Shown here: positions 36,088 to 42,397 of the stretch, piece by piece
How the letters are laid out: each line of letters opens with the position of its first letter
Position numbering within the stretch: the first letter of the stretch is position 1
NCBI GenBank assembly: GCA_902762375.1
Contig: CACWNY010000019.1
Span: 1-42,397, forward strand
Reading direction: 5' to 3'
DNA: 42,397 nucleotides
Source of the DNA: an uncultured Ruminococcus sp.
GTDB taxonomy: Bacteria; Bacillota; Clostridia; Oscillospirales; Acutalibacteraceae
Made by a program: the position numbers and the translations under genes
The notes under the pieces: generated by a model
Told to the model about the DNA's origin: nothing
Database searches by the model: none
Seen by the model: the letters and a program-made list of their open reading frames with translations, nothing else

Positions 36088-37464
36088 TTGGCTTTTGAAG
36101 GATTGACCGAAAAACTTTCCAACGCATTCAAAAAACTGCGTTCCAAAGGAAAACTGACAGAAAATGATGTCAAAACTGCTATGCGTGAAGTCAGACTGGC
36201 TTTGCTGGAAGCTGATGTCAACTATAAAGTTGCCAAAGATTTTACCAATAAGGTAGCCGAAAGAGCTGTCGGGTCTGATGTTATGGAAAGTCTTACTCCT
36301 GCCCAGATGGTCATTAAGATTGTCAATGAAGAACTCACCAATTTAATGGGCGGAGAAGAAGTGCGTCTGGAATGGGCATCAAAACCGCCTACTGTTATTA
36401 TGATGTGCGGTCTGCAAGGTTCAGGTAAAACCACGCATACAGGTAAATTGGCGAAAATGCTTAAAAAAGAGGGTCACAGACCGCTTGCTGTAGCGTGCGA
36501 TATCTATCGTCCTGCTGCTATCGAACAGTTGAAAGTAGTTGCTCAAAGCGTTAATGTGCCTGTTTTCGAAATGGGTAAGACAAATCCTGTTAAAATTGCT
36601 AAGGAGTCCATTAAGTATGCCAAAGATTACGGGTATGATATGGTTATCTTGGATACCGCTGGACGCTTGCATATTGATAAAGAACTGATGGGCGAACTGG
36701 AGAAAATCAAAAAGGAAGTTACCCCTCAGGAAATTCTGCTTGTAGTTGATGCTATGACAGGTCAGGACGCTGTTAATGTGGCTAAGACCTTTAATGATTT
36801 GCTGGATATTACAGGTGTTGTACTGACCAAACTTGACGGCGATACCAGAGGTGGTGCAGCACTTTCAGTAAAAGCGGTTACAGGCAAGCCTATTAAATAT
36901 GCAGGTACAGGCGAAAAACTGGACGATTTGGAAGTTTTTCACCCCGACAGAATGGCAAGCCGTATTTTGGGTATGGGCGATATGCTTACTCTCATTGAAG
37001 AAGCTGAAGAACGCCTTGACCAGAAAAAAGCTATGGAAATGGCGGAAAAATTACAGAAAAATAAGTTTGACCTCAATGATTTGCTTGACCAGTTCGGTCA
37101 GATTAAACGCATGGGTCCTATTAAAGGTATTCTCAAGAAACTGCCCGGTATAGACAGCGGTAAACTTGATGATATGGATGTCGATGATAACCTTATCTAT
37201 CGTAATGAGGCGATTATCTTATCCATGACACCGCAGGAAAGAGAAAAACCTTCTATTATCAATCCTTCCAGAAAAAGACGAATTGCCAAAGGTTGCGGAT
37301 TGAAAGTGGAAGATGTCAACCGTCTGCTCAAACAGTTTGAACAAATGCAGAAAGTTATGAAACAGTTGGGCGGTAAAAAAGGTAAACGCAAAAAGTTCAG
37401 AAATCTTCCAGGACTTGGTGGTATGCCACCTATGGGCGGAAATAACCCTTTCGGGAAATTTTAA
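36088..37464 (+). CDS. ffh: Signal recognition particle protein Ffh (SRP54)
   Basis: 458 aa GTPase that targets nascent membrane proteins with the SRP RNA. N domain with the Arg-rich loop; G1 GLQGSGKTT, G3 DTAGR, G4 TKLDGDTRG; Met-rich M domain (about 300-430) with MGDMLTLIEEAEE and KRMGPIKGILKKLPG, GC-rich RNA-binding helix region RRIAKGCG; Gly/Pro tail PPMGGNNPFGKF. TTG 36088 gives the family start MAFEGLTEKL and lies 8 nt after AAAGGG; GTG 36079 and ATG 36082 are closer to the SD. Confidence 0.95.
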   Translation: MAFEGLTEKLSNAFKKLRSKGKLTENDVKTAMREVRLALLEADVNYKVAKDFTNKVAERAVGSDVMESLTPAQMVIKIVNEELTNLMGGEEVRLEWASKPPTVIMMCGLQGSGKTTHTGKLAKMLKKEGHRPLAVACDIYRPAAIEQLKVVAQSVNVPVFEMGKTNPVKIAKESIKYAKDYGYDMVILDTAGRLHIDKELMGELEKIKKEVTPQEILLVVDAMTGQDAVNVAKTFNDLLDITGVVLTKLDGDTRGGAALSVKAVTGKPIKYAGTGEKLDDLEVFHPDRMASRILGMGDMLTLIEEAEERLDQKKAMEMAEKLQKNKFDLNDLLDQFGQIKRMGPIKGILKKLPGIDSGKLDDMDVDDNLIYRNEAIILSMTPQEREKPSIINPSRKRRIAKGCGLKVEDVNRLLKQFEQMQKVMKQLGGKKGKRKKFRNLPGLGGMPPMGGNNPFGKF

Positions 37465-37515
37465 CCTAAATGGGCAAGAAGTCCCCCGCCTCTAAGGCGG
37501 TGGGATGAATTGCCC

Positions 37516-37540
37516 GTCAGCCGTAAGGCTGACTTTTTCC
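37516..37540 (+). terminator. Terminator-like hairpin at the left end of the TnpB element
   Basis: GTCAGCC/GGCTGAC followed by TTTTTCC. It may stop transcription from ffh before rpsP. It is also present in the partial element at 42318-42397. Confidence 0.5.
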
Positions 37541-37592
37541 TTGACTTACGGCTCTGTTTATGCTATGTTTGAGATAAAGAGGTGAGAACAAG

Positions 37593-38687
37593 ATGAACAA
37601 AGCCTACAAATTCAGGATATACCCTGATGAAGAACAAAAAATATTGATAGCAAAGACATTCGGGTGTGTAAGATTTATATACAATAAAATGTTAGGTGAT
37701 AAAATAGAATACTATCATCATACACAGAAAAAGCTGAATAATACTCCTGCACAGTATAAGACTGAATTTGAGTGGTTGAAAGAAGTAGATAGTCTTGCCC
37801 TTGCTAATGCACAGATAAATTTGCAGAATGCGTATAATAACTTTTTCAGAGATAAGAGAGTTGGCTTTCCTAAGTTCAAATCAAAAAAAGACAGTAAAAG
37901 AAGTTATACAACGAATTGTGTCAATGGAAATATCATTGTTCGTGATGGTAGGATAAGACTTCCGAAATTAGGTTTTGTCAAAATGAAACAGCATAGAAAC
38001 ATACCTGATGATTACAAACTGAAAGCTGTTACAGTAAGTCAGACAGCAAGTGGAAAATATTATGTGAGTATCCTGTTTGAGTACGAAAACCAAGTACAGA
38101 AAACAGAACCACAGAAATTTTTAGGTCTGGATTTTTCTATGCACGAATTGTATGTTGACAGCAATGGAAATTGTCCGCAGTTTCCGAGATATTATAGACT
38201 GTCTGAAAAGAAACTGAAAAAAGAACAAAGGAAGCTGTCCAAAATGGAAAAAGGTTCAAAGAACAGAGAAAAACAGCGTATCAGAGTTGCAAAGCTACAT
38301 GAAAAGGTTGCCAATCAAAGAAAGGATTTTCTACATAAACAGTCAAGACAGATAGCCAATGCCTATGATTGTGTGTGCATTGAAAATCTGAATATGCAGG
38401 CAATGGCACAGTCGCTGAATTTCGGTAAATCTGTTTCAGACAATGGTTGGGGAATGTTCACGGCATTTTTGCAATACAAACTTGAAGAAACAGGGAAATG
38501 GCTTGTAAAAGTAGACAAGTTCTTTGCCAGTTCACAGTTTTGCAGTGTCTGTGGATATCAGAACAGTGGTACAAAGGATTTGTCCGTCAGAGAATGGACT
38601 TGTCCTTGCTGTCAGACATATCACGACCGTGATATAAATGCCGCCGTAAACATACGAAATGAAGGTATGCGAATAATGTTGGCATAA
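37593..38687 (+). CDS. tnpB: RNA-guided endonuclease TnpB
   Basis: 364 aa, family length. N-terminal wedge/REC part (KFRIYPDEEQK), RuvC I with Asp in FLGLDFSMHELYV (about 190), bridging basic helices, RuvC II Glu in CIENLNMQAMA, zinc ribbon CSVCGYQ ... CPCC, and RuvC III Asp in HDRDINAAVNI. All catalytic residues appear present, so it is probably an active or recently active omega-RNA-guided nuclease. SD GAGGTGAG before ATG 37593. Low codon similarity is not obvious relative to neighbours. Confidence 0.92.
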   Translation: MNKAYKFRIYPDEEQKILIAKTFGCVRFIYNKMLGDKIEYYHHTQKKLNNTPAQYKTEFEWLKEVDSLALANAQINLQNAYNNFFRDKRVGFPKFKSKKDSKRSYTTNCVNGNIIVRDGRIRLPKLGFVKMKQHRNIPDDYKLKAVTVSQTASGKYYVSILFEYENQVQKTEPQKFLGLDFSMHELYVDSNGNCPQFPRYYRLSEKKLKKEQRKLSKMEKGSKNREKQRIRVAKLHEKVANQRKDFLHKQSRQIANAYDCVCIENLNMQAMAQSLNFGKSVSDNGWGMFTAFLQYKLEETGKWLVKVDKFFASSQFCSVCGYQNSGTKDLSVREWTCPCCQTYHDRDINAAVNIRNEGMRIMLA

Positions 38688-38819
38688 AAAATAAAACCGT
38701 GGGACACACGGGGTTAGCTCGCTGATACTGTACAGATTGCTGTACTTGAACGAGAAGCCCCCGCCTCTAAGCGAAGCGTAGGCGGCGGGAGTATGTCACT
38801 ACAGCCGTTCACCCAAGAA
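38640..38819 (+). ncRNA. Probable omega RNA of TnpB with guide from flanking DNA
   Basis: By analogy with known TnpB systems, the RNA scaffold spans the tnpB 3' end and right-end hairpins (to 38799) and the next bases serve as guide: TACAGCCGTTCACCCAAGAA at 38800-38819, in the leader of rpsP. Boundaries are inferred from the hairpins only. Confidence 0.45.
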
Positions 38820-38864
38820 ATTGGTGAATATAGATAAGTTACTACAGATTCGGAGGTAAATAAA

Positions 38865-39110
38865 ATGGTTAAAATCAGATTGAGAAGAATGGGTGCAAAA
38901 AAAGCCCCTTTCTATCGTGTCGTTGTTGCTGACTCCAGATATCCCAGAGATGGTCGTTTCATTGAAGAAATCGGCTATTACAACCCTATGGTTGAACCTG
39001 CTGATGTCAAGGTTGACGGCGAAAAGGCAAAAAAATGGATTGCTAACGGTGCTCAGATGACAGATACTGTCAAATCACTGTTTGCAAGATACAATGTATT
39101 GGGCGAATAA
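38865..39110 (+). CDS. rpsP: 30S ribosomal protein S16
   Basis: 81 aa. [40 protein letters not shown] is the classic S16 start. SD TCGGAGGT before ATG. In most Firmicutes it follows ffh directly; here the TnpB element is between them, so it may depend on read-through or a promoter within the element. Confidence 0.97.
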   Translation: MVKIRLRRMGAKKAPFYRVVVADSRYPRDGRFIEEIGYYNPMVEPADVKVDGEKAKKWIANGAQMTDTVKSLFARYNVLGE

Positions 39111-39132
39111 TGAAAAAGGAGTGTCTTTACTT

Positions 39133-39366
39133 ATGGAAAATTTATTGATTACTATTGCACAAGGTCTTGTTGATGACCCCTCTGCGGTATCGGTTGACAA
39201 GGACGAACCTAACGAAAGCGGTATTGTTGTCTATCATCTTCATGTTGCTGAACCTGATATGGGCAGAATTATCGGTAAACAGGGCAGAATTGCTAAGGCT
39301 ATCCGTACTATCGCAAGGTCTATCGCTATCAGAAACAACACCAAAGTTATGGTGGAAATTGACTGA
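39133..39366 (+). CDS. khpA: KH-domain RNA-binding protein KhpA
   Basis: 77 aa single KH domain with the GxxG loop in IIGKQGRIAKAIRTI. It partners with KhpB/Jag (33009-34064) in RNA binding linked to cell growth. ATG 39133 has AAAAAGGAG upstream; the frame is open into the rpsP end. The usual rimM, trmD and rplS do not follow; a terminator does. Confidence 0.93.
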   Translation: MENLLITIAQGLVDDPSAVSVDKDEPNESGIVVYHLHVAEPDMGRIIGKQGRIAKAIRTIARSIAIRNNTKVMVEID

Positions 39367-39382
39367 TAATTCCTTATGCGGA

Positions 39383-39431
39383 AAATCCCCAGAAAGAGAA
39401 GTTTTCGGACTTTCTCTTTCTGGGGGATTTT
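39383..39431 (+). terminator. Strong terminator after khpA
   Basis: Long stem: AAAATCCCC-AGAAAGAGAA against its complement, across GTTTTCGGAC, followed by a T run. It may also stop the convergent minus-strand gene. Confidence 0.9.
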
Positions 39432-39433
39432 TT

Positions 39434-39835
39434 TCAGCGATAAGAACGGAATTTTTTCTTTTTATTGACGGATAATATGCCTCCCAATGCTCCTGCACAA
39501 AGCATGGCTACCAGTTTGGTTATTGCTGTCAGCGAAAGATTATCCATACAGACAATAAATCCTACCGTAAAGACAATCACAAACAAGACAAATGCCGTCA
39601 GTATTCCTATGACAAGACCGTTGCTCTTGTATATCCTCACCGCTATGTAACTGCCGACAAATGAACCGATTGCTCCTATTATCTGCATGAGGATATAAGC
39701 TACATTCAGTGGTAACTGTCCCACTTTGACTAAACTCCATGCACTTATCAACATTCCTAACGAACAGAAAATAATTCCGCTGATGACACCAATGGCGACT
39801 GCGATAATTATTTTCTGAATATTTTTCTCATACAT
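39434..39835 (-). CDS. TIGR04086-like small membrane protein
   Basis: 133 aa with four TMs (about 8-33, 43-66, 73-95, 102-122) and a basic KKKKKFRSYR end. Glycine-rich TM starts (VISGIIFCSLG, GAIGSFVGSYIAVR, GALGGILS) fit the four-helix TIGR04086 family of Firmicutes. Function unknown. It ends a few bases from the khpA terminator. Confidence 0.7.
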   Translation of the reverse strand: MYEKNIQKIIIAVAIGVISGIIFCSLGMLISAWSLVKVGQLPLNVAYILMQIIGAIGSFVGSYIAVRIYKSNGLVIGILTAFVLFVIVFTVGFIVCMDNLSLTAITKLVAMLCAGALGGILSVNKKKKFRSYR

Positions 39836-39899
39836 ATTTTTCTCCCCCGCCTCTACTTTTGCTATATTGTATTCATATAAAGAGGGAGTTATGATAACT

Positions 39900-40898
39900 T
39901 TATTCCTTCACCGATAAATTGATTTGGATATCTCCTGTAGAAGTTGTGATTTCACATTTTCCTCCTGAAATTGTTTCGGGAACATGGACTGTGCCTGTTG
40001 ATGTTTTTGTAACGAATATTTTTTCGGAATTAAGTGTGCCGTCGACATCGCCTGTGGAAGTCTTAATATCAATCTGATTGGCATCGCAGTTTTCAAAGTG
40101 AATATTTCCCGTACTTCTTTCAACATTGAACTTGTCCGAAGCAATGGTATTTTTCATGGTGACATTGCCCGTGCTTCCTGTCGAAGTGAAGTTCTGGCAG
40201 GTCACATCTGTCAATATTATTTTTCCCGTACTGACCTTTGCCGAAATAGTGTCTTTACAGATGACAGAACTCATAGAAATATTTCCTGTAGAAACACTTA
40301 AATCAATATTTCCTGCCTGCATTTTGTCAAGTTGAATAGCTCCCGTACTCGTTTTTCCCCTGAAATTTTCTTTTACTGATGCGTTGCAATCAATATCACC
40401 TGTACTTGCCGTAATATCTACATTATCGAAAGAAAATAAATCAGGAATAGTAATATTTCCCGTCTGGTTGTTAATTTTCAGTAACTCATATTTTTCGGAT
40501 GGAAGATATACTGTCATAGACAAAGATTTTGAAAAAATCGTTATATGGTCATACCAATTCCGCCTATCGTCAACAATAATATGCAATGTTTCCTTTTCAA
40601 CGGAAACGGAATGTTTTAATTTATCACTTTCCACACACACCACACTGCAATTTCTGTCTGTGGACGGTTTGAAAAGAATATCCGTTTCAGTAACATTGAT
40701 TTCGATGTTACGAAAATCTTTGTCTGCTGTGTAGGTATTGGTTTCGTATATTACGGTGTTGAGTTTTGAAAAATCAGATTTTGTGGCAATACACACGCCC
40801 AAAAAAAGTAAAAGTCCGATGACAACAAGCACAACTGCTATGATAATAACCGTCTTTTTTGTTTTATATGTTTCTTTTTGATACAACTGTTTTTTCAT
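39900..40898 (-). CDS. DUF4097-family beta-helix membrane-anchored protein
   Basis: 332 aa. N-terminal TM (about 14-36), then a long extracytoplasmic run of short repeated strands with the pattern xSTGxIx (TGNITIPDL, STGDIDCN, STGAIQLD, STGNISMS, STGKIILT, STGNVTMK and so on), typical of DUF4097/adhesin-type right-handed beta-helix domains. Start ATG 40898 with AAAGGAGC; an upstream open frame is inside the DUF1700 gene. Its ATGA overlaps the DUF1700 stop. Probably part of an envelope-stress or signalling module with PadR and DUF1700; exact role unknown. Confidence 0.88.
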   Translation of the reverse strand: MKKQLYQKETYKTKKTVIIIAVVLVVIGLLLFLGVCIATKSDFSKLNTVIYETNTYTADKDFRNIEINVTETDILFKPSTDRNCSVVCVESDKLKHSVSVEKETLHIIVDDRRNWYDHITIFSKSLSMTVYLPSEKYELLKINNQTGNITIPDLFSFDNVDITASTGDIDCNASVKENFRGKTSTGAIQLDKMQAGNIDLSVSTGNISMSSVICKDTISAKVSTGKIILTDVTCQNFTSTGSTGNVTMKNTIASDKFNVERSTGNIHFENCDANQIDIKTSTGDVDGTLNSEKIFVTKTSTGTVHVPETISGGKCEITTSTGDIQINLSVKE

Positions 40899-41497
40899 TT
40901 TGAATGCTCCTTTCTGATGTACCAGGTTTTTATGTCCAGTATTACTTTTTTTGTTAAATAAATGGTAGTTTTTGATACATAAATACAGCCGAAAAACAGA
41001 AGTATTGAAAGTCCTGCACAGAACAGTCCTACTCCCAACATGGCAGTTCCCAATAAAACATATCCTTTGACAATATAAATTATAGAAGTAATTACTCCGC
41101 TGATTGCACATACACACAGAGAAATTTCAACTGCCCATAAAGAAATAATCAATGACCAGATAACTATGTATAAAGAAAGCAATACTGCACCAAATGACAG
41201 TAACAACGGAAACCATAACGGAAAACCTAGTATGATAAGCAGTATTTTCCATATTTGTAAAGTGTGTTCTGGGGTTATTTTTTCTTTGACAAGTTTGGTA
41301 AACGATATATCTGCAATAATTTGTGATACAATATCATCAACCGAACCGATTTCCTCAACTGCTTTCGTTTCGCTTATTCCTTCTTCCATGCGGTCATCAA
41401 TCATTTCACTGTAAAATGCCAGTTGTTCTTCTCTATCGTCCTGTGGCAATCCTGACAGACCATTACTCAATTCATTTAAAAATTCTTGTTTAGTCAT
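40895..41497 (-). CDS. DUF1700-family membrane protein
   Basis: 200 aa. N-terminal helical domain MTKQEFLNELSNGLSGLP ... EEQLAFYSEMIDDRMEEG (about 1-60) is the DUF1700 signature, followed by about four TMs (75-185). The family is found next to PadR regulators and DUF4097 proteins. SD AAGGAGG before ATG 41497; it overlaps PadR by 8 nt and the DUF4097 gene by 4 nt, so all three are coupled. Confidence 0.9.
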   Translation of the reverse strand: MTKQEFLNELSNGLSGLPQDDREEQLAFYSEMIDDRMEEGISETKAVEEIGSVDDIVSQIIADISFTKLVKEKITPEHTLQIWKILLIILGFPLWFPLLLSFGAVLLSLYIVIWSLIISLWAVEISLCVCAISGVITSIIYIVKGYVLLGTAMLGVGLFCAGLSILLFFGCIYVSKTTIYLTKKVILDIKTWYIRKEHSK

Positions 41498-41807
41498 GTT
41501 CGTCCTCCTTAATGACAAACTGATAAATGGATATGACTTCTTTCCATTCAGTTTTGAAATTTTCAATACGCTGTAATCCTGCTTTAGTGATATGGTAATA
41601 TTTTCGAAGTCGTCCATTGTGTTCGGTTGATTGTACCGTCAGCATTTTTGCCGTTTCCAACCGTTTCAATATGGTATATAAGGTGGATTCTGACAATTCA
41701 ATATAAGGTTTCATATCTTTAATAATCTTGTAACCATATGAATCTTCATTTTTGATAGCGGCAAGTACACAAATTTCTAAAAGTCCCCGTTTCAACTGTG
41801 TATCCAA
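41490..41807 (-). CDS. PadR-family transcriptional regulator
   Basis: 105 aa. Winged HTH: DTQLKRGLLEICVLAAIKNEDSYGYKIIK and LSESTLYTILKRLETAKML with the wing GRLRKYYHITKAG. TTG start at 41807, 7 nt after AGGAGG; this gives the usual family start. First gene of the PadR-DUF1700-DUF4097 operon and probably its own repressor, since a dyad overlaps the promoter. Confidence 0.9.
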   Translation of the reverse strand: MDTQLKRGLLEICVLAAIKNEDSYGYKIIKDMKPYIELSESTLYTILKRLETAKMLTVQSTEHNGRLRKYYHITKAGLQRIENFKTEWKEVISIYQFVIKEDEHD

Positions 41808-41827
41808 TAATATACCTCCTTTTATGA

Positions 41828-41861
41828 AATACATCATATCACGAAGTATTATATCTGTCAA
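41828..41861 (-). promoter_or_regulatory. Promoter with overlapping dyad, PadR operon
   Basis: Minus strand: TTGACA (41861-41856), 17-bp spacer, TATGAT (41838-41833). The 23-bp imperfect dyad AATAC-N13-GTATT (41828-41850) overlaps the -10 box and is a candidate PadR operator. Confidence 0.65.
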
Positions 41862-41937
41862 GTATTTATTGAAAAAAATACCACCTGTGCGGTTGGAATG
41901 ATTTTCTAAAGTGTGCAATAATAAGAAAACAACTTGT

Positions 41938-42052
41938 AGCTATGACAATTAAAAGTTTCGGTCAAGCCTTTGGGGAGGCTTGTGGGGTCAAGGGGCAAAG
42001 CCCCTTGTGGGATTTTTAAGGGCGAAGCCCTTAAAGAAGCCCTTAAACTCCC
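41938..42052 (+). repeat. Multi-hairpin repeat, copy O (type I, no stem 4)
   Basis: Plus-strand copy. Stem 1 CAAGCCT/AGGCTTG with a changed loop, stem 2 CAAGGGGC/GCCCCTTG, stem 3 AAGGGC/GCCCTT with its right arm duplicated (GAAGCCCTTAAA twice), then AACTCCC and end. Confidence 0.9.
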
Positions 42053-42054
42053 AA

Positions 42055-42090
42055 AAAAACCGCCTGTAAAGTAAATTACAGACGGTTTTC
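42055..42090 (-). terminator. Terminator of the 38-aa Cys-rich gene
   Basis: ACCG, CTGTAA / TTACAG, CGGT stem; on the minus strand it is followed by a T run. Confidence 0.75.
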
Positions 42091-42117
42091 TATTAACTTT
42101 CCTTTATTTTCAGGCGA

Positions 42118-42234
42118 TTAGCAACCGCAACCACAACCGTTATTGTCTGAATTGTTTCCGCAACAAGAGAAAAGCAGAATGAGTACAATAATCCAGCAAC
42201 AACTGTTATTTCCAAACATATTGTTCATACACAT
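42118..42234 (-). CDS. 38-aa Cys-rich small membrane peptide
   Basis: MCMNNMFGNNSCCWIIVLIL, a short hydrophobic helix, then a Cys/Gly/Asn end GCGCGC. Nine Cys in 38 residues, one TM (about 14-23). Very strong SD AAAGGAGG 7 nt before ATG 42234, and a terminator follows, so it looks like a real gene. It resembles small Cys/Gly-rich sporulation or envelope peptides of Clostridia, but I do not recognise it firmly. Confidence 0.75.
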   Translation of the reverse strand: MCMNNMFGNNSCCWIIVLILLFSCCGNNSDNNGCGCGC

Positions 42235-42247
42235 ACTTTGTTTCCTC

Positions 42248-42289
42248 CTTTCCAAAGGACTATACTACATAGTATTGACTTTTGGAAAG
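42248..42289. promoter_or_regulatory. 42-bp imperfect palindrome upstream of the Cys-rich peptide gene
   Basis: CTTTCCAAAGGACTATACTA matched by its complement on the other side (CTTTTGGAAAG end). It directly abuts the SD on the minus strand and contains TATAGT as a possible -10. Possible operator or transcript-end hairpin. Confidence 0.5.
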
Positions 42290-42317
42290 TTGGTGACGAA
42301 TATTTTTTATCCTGAAT

Positions 42318-42397
42318 CGGCAAGAAGACTCCGACCTCTATAGGTCGGGGATGAATTGCCGTCAGCCGTAAGGCTGATTTTTTCCTTGACAACATTA
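42318..42397 (+). mobile_element. Left end of a second TnpB-type element, cut by the window edge
   Basis: CGGCAA/TTGCCG stem (42318-42323, 42356-42361) enclosing CCGACCT/AGGTCGG, then GTCAGCC/GGCTGA with T run and TTCCTTGAC, the same order as at 37472-37545. A coding part is expected beyond the window. Confidence 0.75.

Larger units (their letters stand above)
37472..38799 (+). mobile_element. TnpB-only IS200/IS605-type element between ffh and rpsP
   Basis: Left-end hairpins: GGGCAA/TTGCCC (37472-37477, 37510-37515) enclosing CCGCC/GGCGG, then GTCAGCC/GGCTGAC. Right end has CTCG/CGAG, GTACAG/CTGTAC and a CCCGCCT/AGGCGG hairpin, ending GGGAGTATGTCAC. No tnpA is present, so mobilisation would need a transposase elsewhere. 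Exact ends are an estimate. Confidence 0.7.

Overview
The window is a low-GC Gram-positive chromosome segment spanning the replication origin of a member of the Clostridia. The evidence is the gene order remB-recF-S4-dnaN-oriC-dnaA facing rpmH-rnpA-yidD-yidC-jag, plus ylxM-ffh-rpsP-khpA, SD-rich starts and many GTG/TTG starts. Families such as the NifU-like/GGGtGRT pair, YcxB-like and CxxC-ribbon membrane proteins suggest the Ruminococcus/Oscillospiraceae neighbourhood. That placement is inference.

Layout. 1-4.1 kb: a secreted-protein gene broken by an in-frame stop, then a permease-permease-ATPase ABC operon. 4.3-9.9 kb (minus strand): an unrecognised Cys-rich protein, a heterodimeric ABC exporter pair, and a small membrane-protein pseudogene broken by a 65-bp insertion/duplication. 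10.5-13.1 kb: Lrp regulator, aminotransferase and ispE, overlapping in series. 13.1-15.1 kb (minus): DUF218 protein and CorA. 15.3-17.1 kb: NifU-like scaffold and GGGtGRT protein. 17.5-18.4 kb: a secreted protein. 18.5-30.6 kb (minus): dCMP deaminase, gyrA, thioesterase, YcxB-like protein, gyrB, two zinc-ribbon membrane proteins, remB, recF, S4 protein, dnaN, origin, dnaA. 31.1-34.1 kb (plus): rpmH, rnpA, yidD, yidC, jag. 34.3-39.4 kb (plus): a geranylgeranyl-reductase-like flavoprotein, ylxM, ffh, a TnpB element, rpsP and khpA. 39.4-42.3 kb (minus): TIGR04086-like membrane protein, a PadR-DUF1700-DUF4097 operon and a 38-aa Cys-rich peptide. The window ends inside the left end of a second TnpB-type element.

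The origin lies between dnaN and dnaA. It holds 19 exact 9-mers of two kinds, TGTGGAAAA and TGTTGAAAA in either orientation, often 11 bp apart, plus a TAG-trio/G-run/AT-rich unwinding arrangement. No copy is the canonical TTATCCACA. The DnaA of this genome carries His at the position of the box-reading Asp433 of E. coli. Genes diverge from the origin as leading-strand genes.

The most striking unexplained feature is a family of about 19 intergenic copies, roughly 80-160 bp each, of a modular repeat made of four or five consecutive hairpins. Copies occur in both orientations, often as back-to-back pairs or bracketing genes. Stem sequences change between copies but stay paired, which points to selection on folded structure. 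One variant ends just upstream of ribosome-binding sites, one copy supplies the C-terminus of a gene, and one has a second palindromic element embedded in it.
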